Source: Ascidia mentula
Taxonomy: Eukaryota > Chordata > Ascidiacea > Phlebobranchia > Ascidiidae
Assembly (NCBI GenBank): GCA_947561715.1
Contig: OX387199.1
Span: 21,953,001-22,017,000 of the forward strand
Direction of reading: 5' to 3'
DNA length: 64,000 nt
Positions 49,769 to 61,700 of the stretch are shown one piece after another (the stretch's first letter is position 1; every line of letters starts with the position of its first letter). A model generated the notes under the pieces. That model was not told where the DNA came from, made no database searches, and worked only from the letters and a program-made list of their open reading frames with translations. A program made the position numbers and the translations under genes.

Positions 49769-50208
49769 ATCGTGTTTATTGTTGCCTTGTGTTACCGGTG
49801 TGGAAGGACGCGCAATCCATACGTAATATGATCTTGGGAAAATATTTGTAACTGAACAACTCACATAGAATGTTCGTTACGTGGTGTTTGTTAATTATTT
49901 ACGTTGCCAAGTGATATTGTTTCGTAACAATATAAAAAGCTGTTGGTAACGCTTGGGGGTGGGGTAGAATTTCGAGGAATCAGGTTTTGAATCGTTCCCA
50001 GAAGACAAAGGATGTGATATGCAGAGGGGCACTGTGGAGTGAGGGGACAGTTACACATAATCATGTTTCAGTGGAGTTAGCAGGGCCCACAGAACATTAC
50101 CATAAAGTTTTAACGAAAGGCTGCACGTTCTGGATGAACATCGGTGCTATATGTATTACTCTTTGTGTATAGTGTAATAATTTCCCAAAATGTTTTTTGA
50201 AAAAAAAT

Positions 50209-50415
50209 TTGACAGACGCTTATTTATGCGAAAAGTTTCAGAATATGGGAGTATTTATGTTTGTGTTGTTGCAGTTAGGATCCACGGTTGTTTTGCTCTA
50301 CTCTGTGTTAACGGAACAATGCAAAACTTTGGTTTTACTTATTGCAGTTTTATTTGATAGTGATCCAAATATTTACCTGACGCTATTGTATTTAACAGGA
50401 TTGCTTTGTATTTGA
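50209..50415 (+). other. Small hydrophobic frame in right arm
   Basis: This is the mirror of the frame at 48559-48765. It runs from LTDAYLCEKFQNMGVFMF through a second hydrophobic part to a stop. See that entry. No expression signal is visible. Confidence 0.2.
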
Positions 50416-51140
50416 ACTGCAAACTCAATAGCTACAGAGCCTACCTATCTCTAAATGTAAATTTAAAGTTATTGATCGTCTAATTGGGTGTTTGCTTTGG
50501 AAAACTAAGCAAAGAAATGCATCTCAAGTCGCAAGGTTAAATAAAATCTGGAGTCCGTATTGAACACAACCATTCACTCATCATTACGCCTTCAAATTAA
50601 CATCGTGTAATGATTTGGCATTTGAACTTAATTTCTCGCTAATGTGACGAAGCGAGGAACTTTCCCAAATCATTTCCACGTAAAGTTAATACCAGACAAA
50701 AACAGCTCGCCTGGAATCGAAACAAAGATTGCCGCAGAGGGAATGAATTCCATGGTTCCGAGGTCGTTATATCGGCTTCCACGAAACATTTCTGAACAAT
50801 TCGCTGCCCACAGCGTAATTGTCTGCGGCTTGTAACATTGATGCGGCTAATTCACGAATTTGTACAAAGGCCTATTATTCCGTCACAAAACCCAAATCGA
50901 TCATCAATAACGATTGTTGTATCACAAAACCTCAATACGCCATATATAAGAAGCAAGTGCCTCAAACTTGATCGCCTCCTACCTCGATCCGTAATTCCAC
51001 GTCTGCTAAAATTAAGAAAATATTTTCCACATGACTGCATGTAACCTAAATATTCCACCAACTACTTGATAGAAATATATTCAAGACAAATAGAAGAAAA
51101 AAGATATATTCAGCTGACAAGACCGTTTTAAGTCACACCA

Positions 51141-51196
51141 TAGCTGCACTGATGAGACCTGTTAGATCGAAACATCCTTCACCTTGTCCGCAACTC
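51141..51196 (+). ncRNA. Candidate hammerhead ribozyme in right arm
   Basis: TAGCTGCA precedes CTGATGA (51149-51155). Stem II is GACCT/AGATC with one C-A mismatch, followed by GAAA (51169-51172). Stem III pairs ACA with TGT (51185-51187), then the C of GTC at 51188. The following CGCAACT pairs with the 5' stem I strand at five of seven positions. All invariant core bases are present, so this and 34949-35003 are the most complete copies in the window. Confidence 0.45.
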
Positions 51197-53235
51197 ACTG
51201 TGAAAAGCATTATTGGCTCCATTTGTTTTTCTTAACAAAGAAAGAAAAACATTTGCTAGTCAGTTCGCAAGGTTTCCCAATCCTTTAACAGTGTTGGCAC
51301 ATAAACATAGACGTACAACCCACAAAGGATATCAACAAGGCACACGTGTGTGATGGTGTTTCCCCCGGGGAATCACCAAATGGTGTTAAATTGAAAATCA
51401 TAAAAAATGGCGCCGGTAAACTAATTGGTTTCAAAACTTCAAACTTATCTGTGTAGACGGTTTGCTAATCAACCTGACTCTCCCTTGTTAGTTGAAGTTT
51501 TATAAACTTTCCTCATTAATCATTCTTTACGTTGCTAAGCGATATTGTTTTGTAACAATGCGAAAAGCGTGTTGGTAACGCCGTGAGGTAGGGTAAAATG
51601 TCGGGTAAATCAGGTTTAAAATCGTGGCCAAAGCAAATGACTAATGGCATTACTTGTTTCTGATTTTTGCGACACAAGCCGACAACACTATCGGCTTTCT
51701 AGCGGTTGTCTGGCAATAGCGTGCTCTGTGGTTAATTTTGCGGTAGTGGTGCAACATGGTGAACCTAGTGGTTCATGGTGAACAAAAATAAAATTTTATG
51801 AAAATACTAGATTTGATATTTGAGTTTGCAAACTCCTGTGAAGGAGTAAAGTAGTTTCTTGGTGTTTACATCAGCGGGTTTTTGTTTAAACTTCTGTGGC
51901 CTCGTTGAGGTAACGTGGTTGTTGTCACAACAAAACACAATGATGATATTGTAGCAGCAATCGGGCAAGTTCGGACAACAGGGTCGATACCAGGACAAGT
52001 TTGTGTGTTTTCCACAATATATTGCCAGCAGAAACGAGGTTTAACAAAATAATGACAAAAACGTTAAAAAATCGTTGTATCAATAAAGTAACAAGCTTTG
52101 GTTCAATGCCAGCTGATGGAGTATTAATTGCAGAATCAATATTGCATACTTCCTATAAACATTACCAGTTTCCGCAAATAAAAACACATGTATTACAGCG
52201 GTAATATAATGTCGCTGAGATAAGATAATGCCTTAGCGAGGTACGGGTTCTTTAAACTTTTATTGAGCTAATCTAACTAGAAGATTTAATATGCAAGTCA
52301 TGTTAAAGCCACTTTTTCCCGACAAGTCAGTACAAGATTTTGTACTTGTTGCTTCACAGAAGTATCATTACGTCAATTTGTTGCAAGTTTTAGTTCAAGT
52401 CAGGATTAACATGCGTGTGGATTATCCCTGACGTGTCCGGAATATTGTTGCATTGGTCATTACTGCTTTAATACCTTGAACGTTGGTGCATCTTGTAAGT
52501 AATGAATTTACATAATGTTGTGGCGCCAGAATTGCCAGAAGGTGATCAACGACACATGAACAAATAAAGGATATCCGTGCGAGTTATAATAGGCCATCAC
52601 TTCAACAAAAGGTAGGACATTTGGCATGAGCCGATCAGAAATCTTGACATTAATGTACAGTGACGTTGTCCGCTAAGGAAACCAAACAACACAGAATCCG
52701 AGACTCTTTAAAACAGTGTGTCATTTTATTAGCAACATAACAATAAGTAAATTGGAACTGATTTGCCCAACATTGAGATTCTGATAGCTGGCTCCTGGTT
52801 TTCCTCATAGTAGGATAAGGAAAAATGTTACAATAATAACAAAGCAACTTTTACCTTTATATTTTGCATTGTCTGTCCCATGCGTGCCACTGCAAACTGT
52901 TGCACTTACGCATACTGGGACGCACAGACACACAATATACAGGAAGTGGCCATTTACTCCTACGCCATACGTAATGGAAATATGAACGTGGCGCATAAGG
53001 TGATTAAAAGTAGCATATCAGTGTGACGCCATAATAATTTGAAGCCAGATATGATATAAAGCGTACAGTGAGTATAGACCTGAGTCTGATAACTTCCGAG
53101 AACCTTAGGGACTCCTTGTGTTTTTTTAAACGTTTGTACTATTTATTATCATATGTTGTCATAAATAGTAACGGTTACAAAAGGGAAACTAAATGCTTCA
53201 ATAATTCAGCTTAGGTTTGAAATAAAGTATCTGAA

Positions 53236-54248
53236 ATGACTTCAACTGCTGCCACGTCCGATGATTTTGAGAAGTTTGCGGAGTTTGACAAAAAATTCCG
53301 TGATCAACTATCTAGACCAGGAATTAAACCTGATCCATCAACATTAGTCAATGAAATTTTGCTAAGAAACTTAAAAAGACATTGTGAAAAATACGTAGAA
53401 ACAGACATGTTTTCGCCATCGGAAGATTTAATGCCTCGATACAAACTTACAGGTCTCACGGGACGAGACTTACTTTACACATTCATTGAAGTTGTGAACG
53501 ACAGATCCAACTATAAAAAAGGAAATTATTTCTTCTTCCGCTGCGGATCTCATGCTGGGGATCGAGATATTATCTTGCTCGCCAATCCAACTGATAACCA
53601 ACCTGGGAACGGGTTAATAATTACATCTACTCTTACAGAACAACCCAACAGCTACTTTATCAATGAAGATCACGTCCTCAAATTGCGTGGGTTTTGTGAT
53701 TACTTTCGGAAGTTTATGACAGAATCAGTCAGCACAGTAGGCCCCACGGTAGACGAGGGTCGTTTTTTCGAGCTTTCCGTTCTCTGGGTGTTCGAGATTG
53801 CCAGACGACTTGTTCCAGACAATGAAAATAGTCCAGATATGAAGAAAAAGCTTGATTCCATTCCTGTGTCATCCTGCATCGCCGCTTGTCTGTTGAGAAT
53901 CGCCAGGAAGAAGGCTGATGAGGAGCCGGAAGAATGGGAAGAGAATATAATAGATGATCTGATTCACGTTTTTCTAGAGGAATTTGATGAAATAGCCGCA
54001 AGAACAATGCTGGAAAGGTTAGTTTTAAAAAATACCCTTCAACTCAACTTTTAACAAAGAAGCAATGTCATTTGCACAAATTCTGTTGTATTTCACTAAA
54101 AACACACAAAGAAAGCTCTGCACGCTTGTATATTCTGATGTGTTTGTAAAATGTGTTCGTTTAAAATAGGTTCAAAGAGCAAAGATGTGTGAAGGAAGAA
54201 AAAGAACAACTGATGAAACAACTCTTCAATCCAGCTTTTGTCCAATAA
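53236..54248 (+). CDS. Array-family protein, only plus-strand member
   Basis: I do not recognise the family. The exons are 53236-54017 and 54170-54248, giving 286 residues. The donor is GGAAAG|GTTAGT, the acceptor AAAATAG|GTTCA, with a split Arg codon, as in the minus-strand genes. The start MTSTAATSDDFEKFAEFDKK matches the common N-terminus ending FRDQL. The core has NYFFFRCG at about 97, LLANPTDNQPGNG, FRKFMTESV, FEIARRL, then the rare VPDNENSPDMKKKLD loop, and SIPVSSCIAACLL. The tail exon has KEQLMKQLFNP. A 132-base tract (53758-53889) is almost identical to the gene at 44188 although the rest is not, pointing to gene conversion. The gene looks complete. Its flanking DNA includes inverted pieces of sequences from elsewhere in the window, consistent with an inversion or ectopic copy. 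Confidence 0.8.
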
Positions 54249-55682
54249 TACAAAAATTTTCACTGATAGAAGAGTTGGAAGAAAGCGAAAACTTGTTGAA
54301 GAAACATCAACAAATCGTAAAGTGATGAAACATTGATTTGAAACTTTCGTGAAACCATTTTAGAGCATATTCAGTTTGTTCTTATGTATTGCAGTTCCAT
54401 ATATATACAGATTGTCAACTTATATTCTTTTGTGATTTGCTTGATTTTCTAGTTCTATATATACGATATGTCGTGACGAGAGAAATATAATTTAACGTTC
54501 TCTGATGTCATAGTTATGACGTAGAATGTTTTTTCATCCATTGTTTAACTGTTAGTTGTGTGCACTTAATCGTACTTGATTAATAACGCTTCACTTGTGA
54601 CTATGTTTAAAGACGCTTTGGCTGTCGTTTATCGCAAGTGTTAAAAAGAGTCTTAAACATTTTATTGAGTGTAATTAAGTTTGTTAATTACTGATTCCCT
54701 GTAAACACTGTTTAATCAAACATCGTCATAACTTTTCAAGTTCTTTTTATTTGACAATGTGTTGTTTTGTTTGAAATTTTAATCGAACGACTATTTCTGT
54801 CTTTCAAATATCATTATGTGTACACAGAATGTTCTTGTGTTTCATTTAAAAGCCTAAGACACCGCAATTAATGCCAGAACCACTTTCAGTCAAGAGTATG
54901 CGGTTCTACAACTTCAAAATGTGATAGGTTACCTTAAAATGAGGAACTACATAATCTATGATACCCAAGAAATTGTTGAAAAACTTCAAGGCAAATATAT
55001 TCCATATATGCAAAGATGCAATACATGGGTTCATCCCTCCTAAAAACTGATATATCATAACATAATATGCGTGGTCATCGTCAGAAGCATTTGTAGGCCA
55101 AGTTGGATTAAGTCGCTACATGACAATCGTTTTACTTTTTCCTGTCGAAACGTGTGTCTCACATGCTTGTGTACTTTAGAATACAACAGTTAGTGTTCTT
55201 GAAGAGAGCCCGCCCGGATAATTCAGTTGGGAGACGTAAGACTGATATCACAGGTACTTTCTGTTTACCGATCTTGATAAGGAGTACGATACAATTCTCC
55301 TTAAAACGGAAAGAATGCAGAGAGAAACTCTGAAAGACTTGTCCCTTGTTAGATCCTTGTCCCTCAGTTGACTCTTATTGTGCCTCAGTTGAAGTCGTGG
55401 TGTGCGTATTTGTCGTTAAGGTTGATTCGCGATCAAGATGACGTCAGGGTTTTTTATGCTTGGAGCCGACGTGCTCTGACGGGTGAATTATTTGCTTTTT
55501 TCTGTTTCGCTGCTGTTCCTTTACAGGTTTTATTTGCACCCCTAATGATTATCTATTGCACCATTTCAGCACTTCTTCTTCTGCTGCTTTCGTTGAAATT
55601 TTTTGTGTAGATCAATGTCGTCCAAACGAAAATTCTTTTCGACACGAAAAACAGTGATCAATTCCATGTGGCAGTTTTCAAT
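54249..55682. other. Intergenic, no feature recognised
   Basis: This is AT-rich unique-looking sequence downstream of the plus-strand gene. No conserved frame or repeat shared with the rest of the window was noticed. Confidence 0.4.
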
Positions 55683-56140
55683 AAAGGAGTGGATTGATGG
55701 ACATCACCATCAATAAGTCATCTGACAATCTCGAACACCCAGAGAACAGAGAGCTTGTGTAAAAATCCACCTTCCTTCGTTTCCAGTGTAGACTACGGTG
55801 CTGACTGATTTTGTCATAAACTTCTGAAGGCAATCCCAAACCCACGTAATCTGTATAGGCATAAACTCCACGAAAGAAGCTATAATGGTTTAATTTGGTT
55901 TGTAAGAGATGATGTATTAATCCATCCATTCCCAGGTTCATCATCAGTTGGGTTGGCAAGCAAGATAATAGCTCGACCCCACCATCAGATTTTCAGCGGA
56001 AGAGGAAGTAATTTCCTGGTTTTATTCCCAAAACTTGTCTTCAATAAACTTCTAGAGCGAGTCGTGCCCTCCTCCATCAAATACGTATACTTCTATTATA
56101 AATACCAGAATGTCTGGTGCAAAATCTATCCTTAAGTTCC
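55683..56140 (-). pseudogene. Decayed array-family gene fragment
   Basis: Pieces of the core can be followed on the minus strand in several frames: IILLANPT..EPGNG near 55940-55975, KFMTKSVST near 55800-55830, and LWVFEIVR immediately followed by TGA. There the usual ARRL codon CGA has become TGA (near 55718). LIDGDVHQSI follows near 55690. Multiple frameshifts separate the pieces. No tail exon was found. This is the most degraded family member and marks the right limit of the array. Confidence 0.7.
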
Positions 56141-57067
56141 ATCAACTCCCGATTGCTTTGTTTTTGAACAAATTCGTTGCATGACGACAACTGACTGGGA
56201 ATTCTTTTTTATCAAATTAAAACAGGGGCGGAAAAATACACAAAAAAATCTAAAAAATATACCAATAAACGATTGATGTTACAAATTCTGAAACGGCCAT
56301 TTTATTTCCTGTACATTTCCACAAAAAGTTTACATTGTTACTCAATAATCATATTAATATTCTCGAAATATTCGCTTTCTTTGTGTGCAAGGTTCAGGGA
56401 ATTACATAATTTTGACATCACCATTCAACGGGTTACGATCAACAGGTACACTTAAAATATTAACTTGTTCTTCCGAAACTTTGCAAATCCAGGCAATATA
56501 TCATTCAGGCATCGTTAAACTTTCCGTATGAAGATCCCGTATATTGACCACATTAGCCGTCGAAAACGCATGTTTATTACATTTTGCCAATCACCGTTGG
56601 TTAAATTTGTTGGTTTGCTTTGCTTTCAGCCAATGGACAAATTTTTGTTTTCTGTAATTCCAACCAGCGTGTTGTGGTTTTCAACAAGTGAAATTACCTT
56701 TATGCATGGGTGTCTAGTTCTGTTACTCCACTCTAAACATTAGCGGTAAACCTAGTGTTAAATGTTGGAAATCGTGACTGCCTTTACAAACTTTATGAGA
56801 CCTTTTAGGTCGAAACAGTTGCCATCCGTCTGCAGCTTACACAATTTATTTAGTACGTTAGTGATATTTTTTTAATGCAAATTTTTTCAAATCGAACCAT
56901 GATTGAAACATTGGACCGGAAAGTCGGTGACGTCATTTCAGCACAAAACCAATCGAGCCAGGTGTTCTTGTTCATTGTGGTCAAATGATTGTTGCGTGTT
57001 TCAACCTGGACAGTAATTTGACATTTTTACTTCGATTCAACCTGAGGTCTTTCGTTGTTGTTAAACC
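56141..57067. other. Intergenic, contains a hammerhead-like 3' half
   Basis: No gene is seen. The only recognisable element is the ribozyme-like relic at 56796-56838. Confidence 0.4.
56796..56838 (+). ncRNA. Hammerhead-like motif with damaged first box
   Basis: Stem II GACCT/AGGTC (56799-56811, loop TTT) is perfect. It is followed by GAAA (56812-56815), a stem III with one mismatch, GTC (56828-56830) and TGCAGCTTAC. The first box reads TTTATGA in place of CTGATGA and the 5' stem I strand is lost. Confidence 0.45.
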
Positions 57068-57712
57068 ATGAACAAAATCTTCACCTCCTGCATCCTTCTC
57101 CTCCTCATCAGTACCAGCGTCGCCATGACATTCCGAGGTGAGGTTGATTTTGAGTTCCTTTGTACGGGAATTTCTCACATATTATTACGTAGCTGGTTTA
57201 AACCTGAATTTTTAAGATGGTTGGGTTGTTGGTTCGTTTTACTAAATATATTCCGGATAATTATTTTTGGAACTGGTATGGTCACGTGCGCCTCATGACA
57301 CGCGATTATTAGTTGATAGGTTCAGTTACTTTATTCCTTTTTTGTTTGAGCAAACGATAACCAGAACACATGAGGCCTTGCCGTATAGTGAGCGAAAATA
57401 TCGGTAAAAATTTACTCCACTTGAACGCATGAAAATATTTATAAAAATCTACGTTAGGTGAAGAATTATAAATTACGTTTTGTTGAATCAGTTGCAAAAT
57501 AAAGTGGTTATTTTCCAGGAATGTCATGTGATTTCACCAGGCCCCCAGTGATATTACGTGGATATTACTGCACAGATGGGGGTTCACCGGATTGTCGTTC
57601 TGCAGCAATTTGCGCACCCAAGCTTCCATTCGATCAACTAGAACCTCACTACTGTTGTTTGTGTCTGGAGAGAAGGAGCTTTTGCTTAAGTAAACCCAAG
57701 ATTTGTGAATAA
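57068..57712 (+). CDS. Secreted cysteine-rich small protein
   Basis: The exons are 57068-57137 and 57519-57712, giving 87 residues. The donor is CCGAG|GTGAGG, the acceptor TTTTCCAG|GA, and the joined codon is Gly. Residues 1-20 (MNKIFTSCILLLLISTSVAM) form a typical signal peptide with a charged start and a leucine/isoleucine core, and cleavage is likely near Ala19. The mature part of about 65 residues has nine cysteines in the spacing C-x13-C-x7-C-x5-C-x13-CC-x-C-x6-C-x6-C. Such proteins are usually extracellular and disulfide-bonded; defence peptides, protease inhibitors and signalling ligands all look like this. I recognise none of these families, so no function is assigned. The intron sits just after the signal peptide, a common layout for secreted peptides. 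An odd number of cysteines suggests either a dimer or one free thiol. Confidence 0.65.
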
Positions 57713-58787
57713 TCTGGAACAAATTGTCGCTTATAAATCACCTTCTGTTACAAAAATACCTGAACTGACTTAAACATGTTTCAAAGAGTTGCACAAAAGT
57801 TTCATTTCCTTTTGTAAGTGTTAATGTTGTTAACCGTTAAAACAGTTCTATTGCGAATGCCATCAAGCACTTAATTCAAATTCTTCTGGCCAAAAATTAT
57901 AATAGTACATATATATTTTGTTCGGTATATACCATATCGTTATACTTAAAAAGCTCAAAACGAATCAACGGTACATTAACGTCCCCAACAATCCTAACAG
58001 AAGTTTTTGTTGAAATAAGTTGAAATACCATATTTGTAATTGGTAATTTATTATTATTTTGCTTGTTCATAAAGTGTATCAAAATTGATCTGTTCATGTT
58101 TAATCATCTTTTTATGCAGATGCAATTCCCCGTGATCACGACATTCCGGAACAATAATGCTTTGAAAGTAAATTTAAAGCTTTCCGCGTTGCTTAGCAAC
58201 AGTGCTTGCCAATAAACAACAGTGGCATGGTTTGTTTGAATTTGCTTCAGTCATTTGCACAGAGGCCAGCATTAACTCAACGCAACCTTTCGCATTCAGT
58301 ATCAGATTGAATTTATAGTTGTTCAGTCGGACTTTGGAATGAAACCAATGTCCGAAGGTAATTCAACCTCCACTGCATATGTGATGATTCACTTTAAATT
58401 CTGCTGCATCCGTTGGAGACTTTAGACTTCCGTTCCGGTTCGCTAGGTCTGTTCATTGTACCGACCTTGGAATTTCCGCAGATCGATCGAATATTGCACT
58501 GATGTGGTCACAGGATGTTAAGCTGAAATATCAAGGTTTTGTCACAAACGTCACAAATTAATAGGATGCTATGCTGCGTCACGAGTGATGACATCATGGA
58601 TCGATCTACAGTCCTTTTCCAATCGAGGGAAAAGGTTACACTGTATCGAAAACATCAAATATTTACTGCACAATATTCTGTTTGAAGTCAGTTATACAAA
58701 CAACCAATATTACTTCAATACATCATAAAAATATTGCTGTAAAGAAATCAACCGTGTTATGTTTTTTCTGTGGGGTTGTAGATCGTT
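57713..58787. other. Intergenic, no feature recognised
   Basis: This lies between convergent genes. No repeat or conserved frame was noticed. It probably holds the 3' untranslated ends of both neighbours. Confidence 0.4.
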
Positions 58788-61700
58788 TTAAACTTGGGCT
58801 GTTTGAAAACCCGTGCTTTGGGTTCTCGGTTGCCTGGACAACTTTGAGCTGACTTTGTGAACCACATTCTTGCGCAATTTATCCAAAGCGGTGGAGTATA
58901 TGAGAGGGTTGATGGCGCTGTTAATGGGAAGCAGAATAACTGCCGACACGACGTAAGCCGTGAAACCGGTGAAATGGAGGACAACGTAAAAACGGTGAAA
59001 TGGAGGAAAGTCATCAGGGAAAGTGGAATCCAGCTACAGAAATCGGTGACGATGAGGAATATGATTTTGTTCTGCATATCTGCAACACAACGGGAAGATA
59101 CATAGATGTGACAAAATGGGTGGCGGTTATTTTGGCTAGAATTTAAGTCATATTCACGTCATACAAATACATCTAATGGTTTGCAATTGCAAGGTTCCAC
59201 AGATAAAGGGATAACTGAAAGGTCGGCAATGCAGTGCTTGAACGTAGTTTGTGACGACTAACATAGAAATCTTAATCACGCAACACGCGAATAAATTCGT
59301 GGAAAAATTTCATGCTGTGTTAAACGTGAATATACGTAAAGCATGGAGGCGAGGCCGTTAAAATACCGAAAGATGCATTTTTACTTTGGTATTAAAAACT
59401 ACAGCGCGTACATTGGTGATGTATGGGTTTTGTAGAAGAGGTGACTTGTTTGCGGAGTTACTTTTCAGAACTAGTCTGTATATTATTGGTTTTAATCAAA
59501 CCTTTATTTTTCTTTGAAACGCGTGCATTCTGACCATATGGTTGACAATCCGCCCACTTGTGGTCGTCTTTCTGTAGATGAGAAAGTACGAGAAGGCAAC
59601 GTACAAGAATGCGACGAAGTTAAAAGATATAACAGAGATCGTATAACTCCACGCCTCATCCGACGAAGTGACGAACAATCTGCTTATGCACACACTGTTG
59701 CTGCTGTAGTATCTGAAATAAAAAGAAGGCCATTTTTCGAATTGTTCTGGTTGATATTCCAGGACTTTCCAAATGCAAGTTGCCGAAATACAAAGAAATT
59801 GAACTAATAGATAGAAGATATATAGAATAAACAAAATAGTTTGTGTTTGGATGGTTCACTGAGTGATTTCAAACAATCGGTTTTACGTGGATTAAGCAGT
59901 TAGACCGAGTTCATAACACAAGCTTTGCACTGGAGGATTCTGCTGACTGGCGAGCGTACGCTACCGATAAAAGAACAACGAATTCGCCAATGCGGATGTG
60001 TGTGTGTGTGAACCCAACCGCGGACTCGTCGTACCCGAGATATCCTTTCGGCTTATCCAGTATATGGTATCCACCTCGGATGAGCACACGGTAAAGATCC
60101 GACCATGACGTCGCAAGGTTTGTTTGTTTCCAGGCGGAAGTGACGTCGGTGTGGTTTACGTCGGAATAAAACTCCACCACTCGCTTCACAAAAGATTTCA
60201 TGTCTGTATAGAAACAAAAGTTAGCGTTTGTAAATTCCAACGAATACAAATTTGAAAACACACAACAATGTGTTACGGAACAGTGGAATCAACTTGCTTG
60301 ATGCTTATGTAGAGAACTATACCTCTAACGTACAACATGCAGCTTAACAATGGAAAGAATAATTTTATTCATTGCCATAAAGTTTCGCCACTTTTACGTA
60401 AACGCTTTGCCACTAAATTCATCAATAATTTGGGTCAAATCCACTTGCAAAACTACAACTTTGGTCAGAATATTTTACCGAAAAAATCGACTGTGACGTC
60501 ACGAACGACCATATTTTTTTCGACCCAAGCTTTGGTTTGGAATTTTTCTTCAAACTCGACCGTGAGTGGCAGCAACGCGATGAAGAACGACACAAACCAA
60601 GTCATGAAGACTGACAACATCACAATGCGCGTGCTGGGGTTTGAAGATGCTTGGAAAGGCTAAAAAATCAAGTGATCAGTTTGTATGATGATGTTGCTGT
60701 TGATCAGTTATTGTGTGTGATTTCAGGTAGTTTTGCTGTGTGATTTTGACAACTTTTAGATTTTGGGTGTGTTACATACTTCAAACAGTTGTAAAAATAC
60801 AACTATAACTCAATGTCATATTTTATCCAACAACTCAACTGAAAACACTTAAAATAAAGGTCTTTAAAACAACATAAGCTGAGAGGCAAATTCCTGTCGT
60901 TATCTTGTCGTCACACTGAGATCTCAGTCCACGTTCACAACTTAAACGTTGCACACATGTGTTTCACCTTAAAGACGGCGTAGAGACGAAACGTAGTCAG
61001 CAGAACCATGTTTGACACCGAGGTTTCACTCGATAGCGCCACCATCACACCAAGGGCAACGCATGTGCCACTGGACCGCCACGGGAGGTCGCTGCTGCAG
61101 TATTCTCCCGAGTAATGAACCCCCATAGATCCAAGTATGATGAGGTAAACTCCCATGAGAAAATCTGAGGCACTGAGGTTGAACACTAGAATGTGATTGG
61201 CGCGCGACGATGCGTGACCACCACGTGACTGCGTTGCCGGTTTTATTTCTTTTGACATCACCATCTGCAAAAATTGTTGTATTTGTTTTTTCGAATTATT
61301 CTTAATGGGATACAGACTTTAACGGCCCAGTAAATACGTAGGTGCATGCTTAAATGGATTAAAAAGAACTTATTTATTAAAGTAAGCACTTCGCACCAGA
61401 AGAAATCCATTGAGTGTTATAATATTTCATATAAGAATATTCGAGCATTTGTTTCGAGACACAGACAATATTCAATGCCGTGTTCTGTGATATGTTTTCA
61501 CAGCCATAAGGCGAACACTTAGTTTTCTGAGTAAGCAGACTAAAGTTAAAACCAGAGTCAGAGTTTTTCAGATAAAACCTTTATACTTTCCATGTTGCCT
61601 AAAGTTGCTGCGAGTCCCATGATCCACACAGCTCCACGTAACAAAGGGTTCGCGATTAATTCGTATCTCGATGAAAACGACATTTCACTTGATGACGTCA

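Larger units (their letters stand above)
49769..51520. repeat. Large inverted repeat, right arm
   Basis: This is the reverse complement of 47386-49236. The TTGTTTCGTAACAAT word and its neighbours recur, in both orientations, at the outer and inner ends of the arms. The element may therefore have been built from several copies of one smaller unit. Confidence 0.75.
45591..53235. other. Gene-poor region dominated by inverted and dispersed repeats
   Basis: No convincing gene occurs in 7.6 kb. It holds the large inverted repeat (47386-51520), additional copies of its roughly 200-bp subunit (about 46470-46670, 46690-46870 and 47180-47340 forward, 51520-51640 reversed), and inverted pieces of sequences found at 23950-24600 (here 51800-52300) and 1740-2010 (here 52300-52570). 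Confidence 0.6.

Noticed and set aside
47386..51520. CRISPR array or DNA transposon with transposase
   Set aside because: Repeats are long, irregular and in both orientations, with no regular spacers. No transposase frame is visible, and the genome is eukaryotic.
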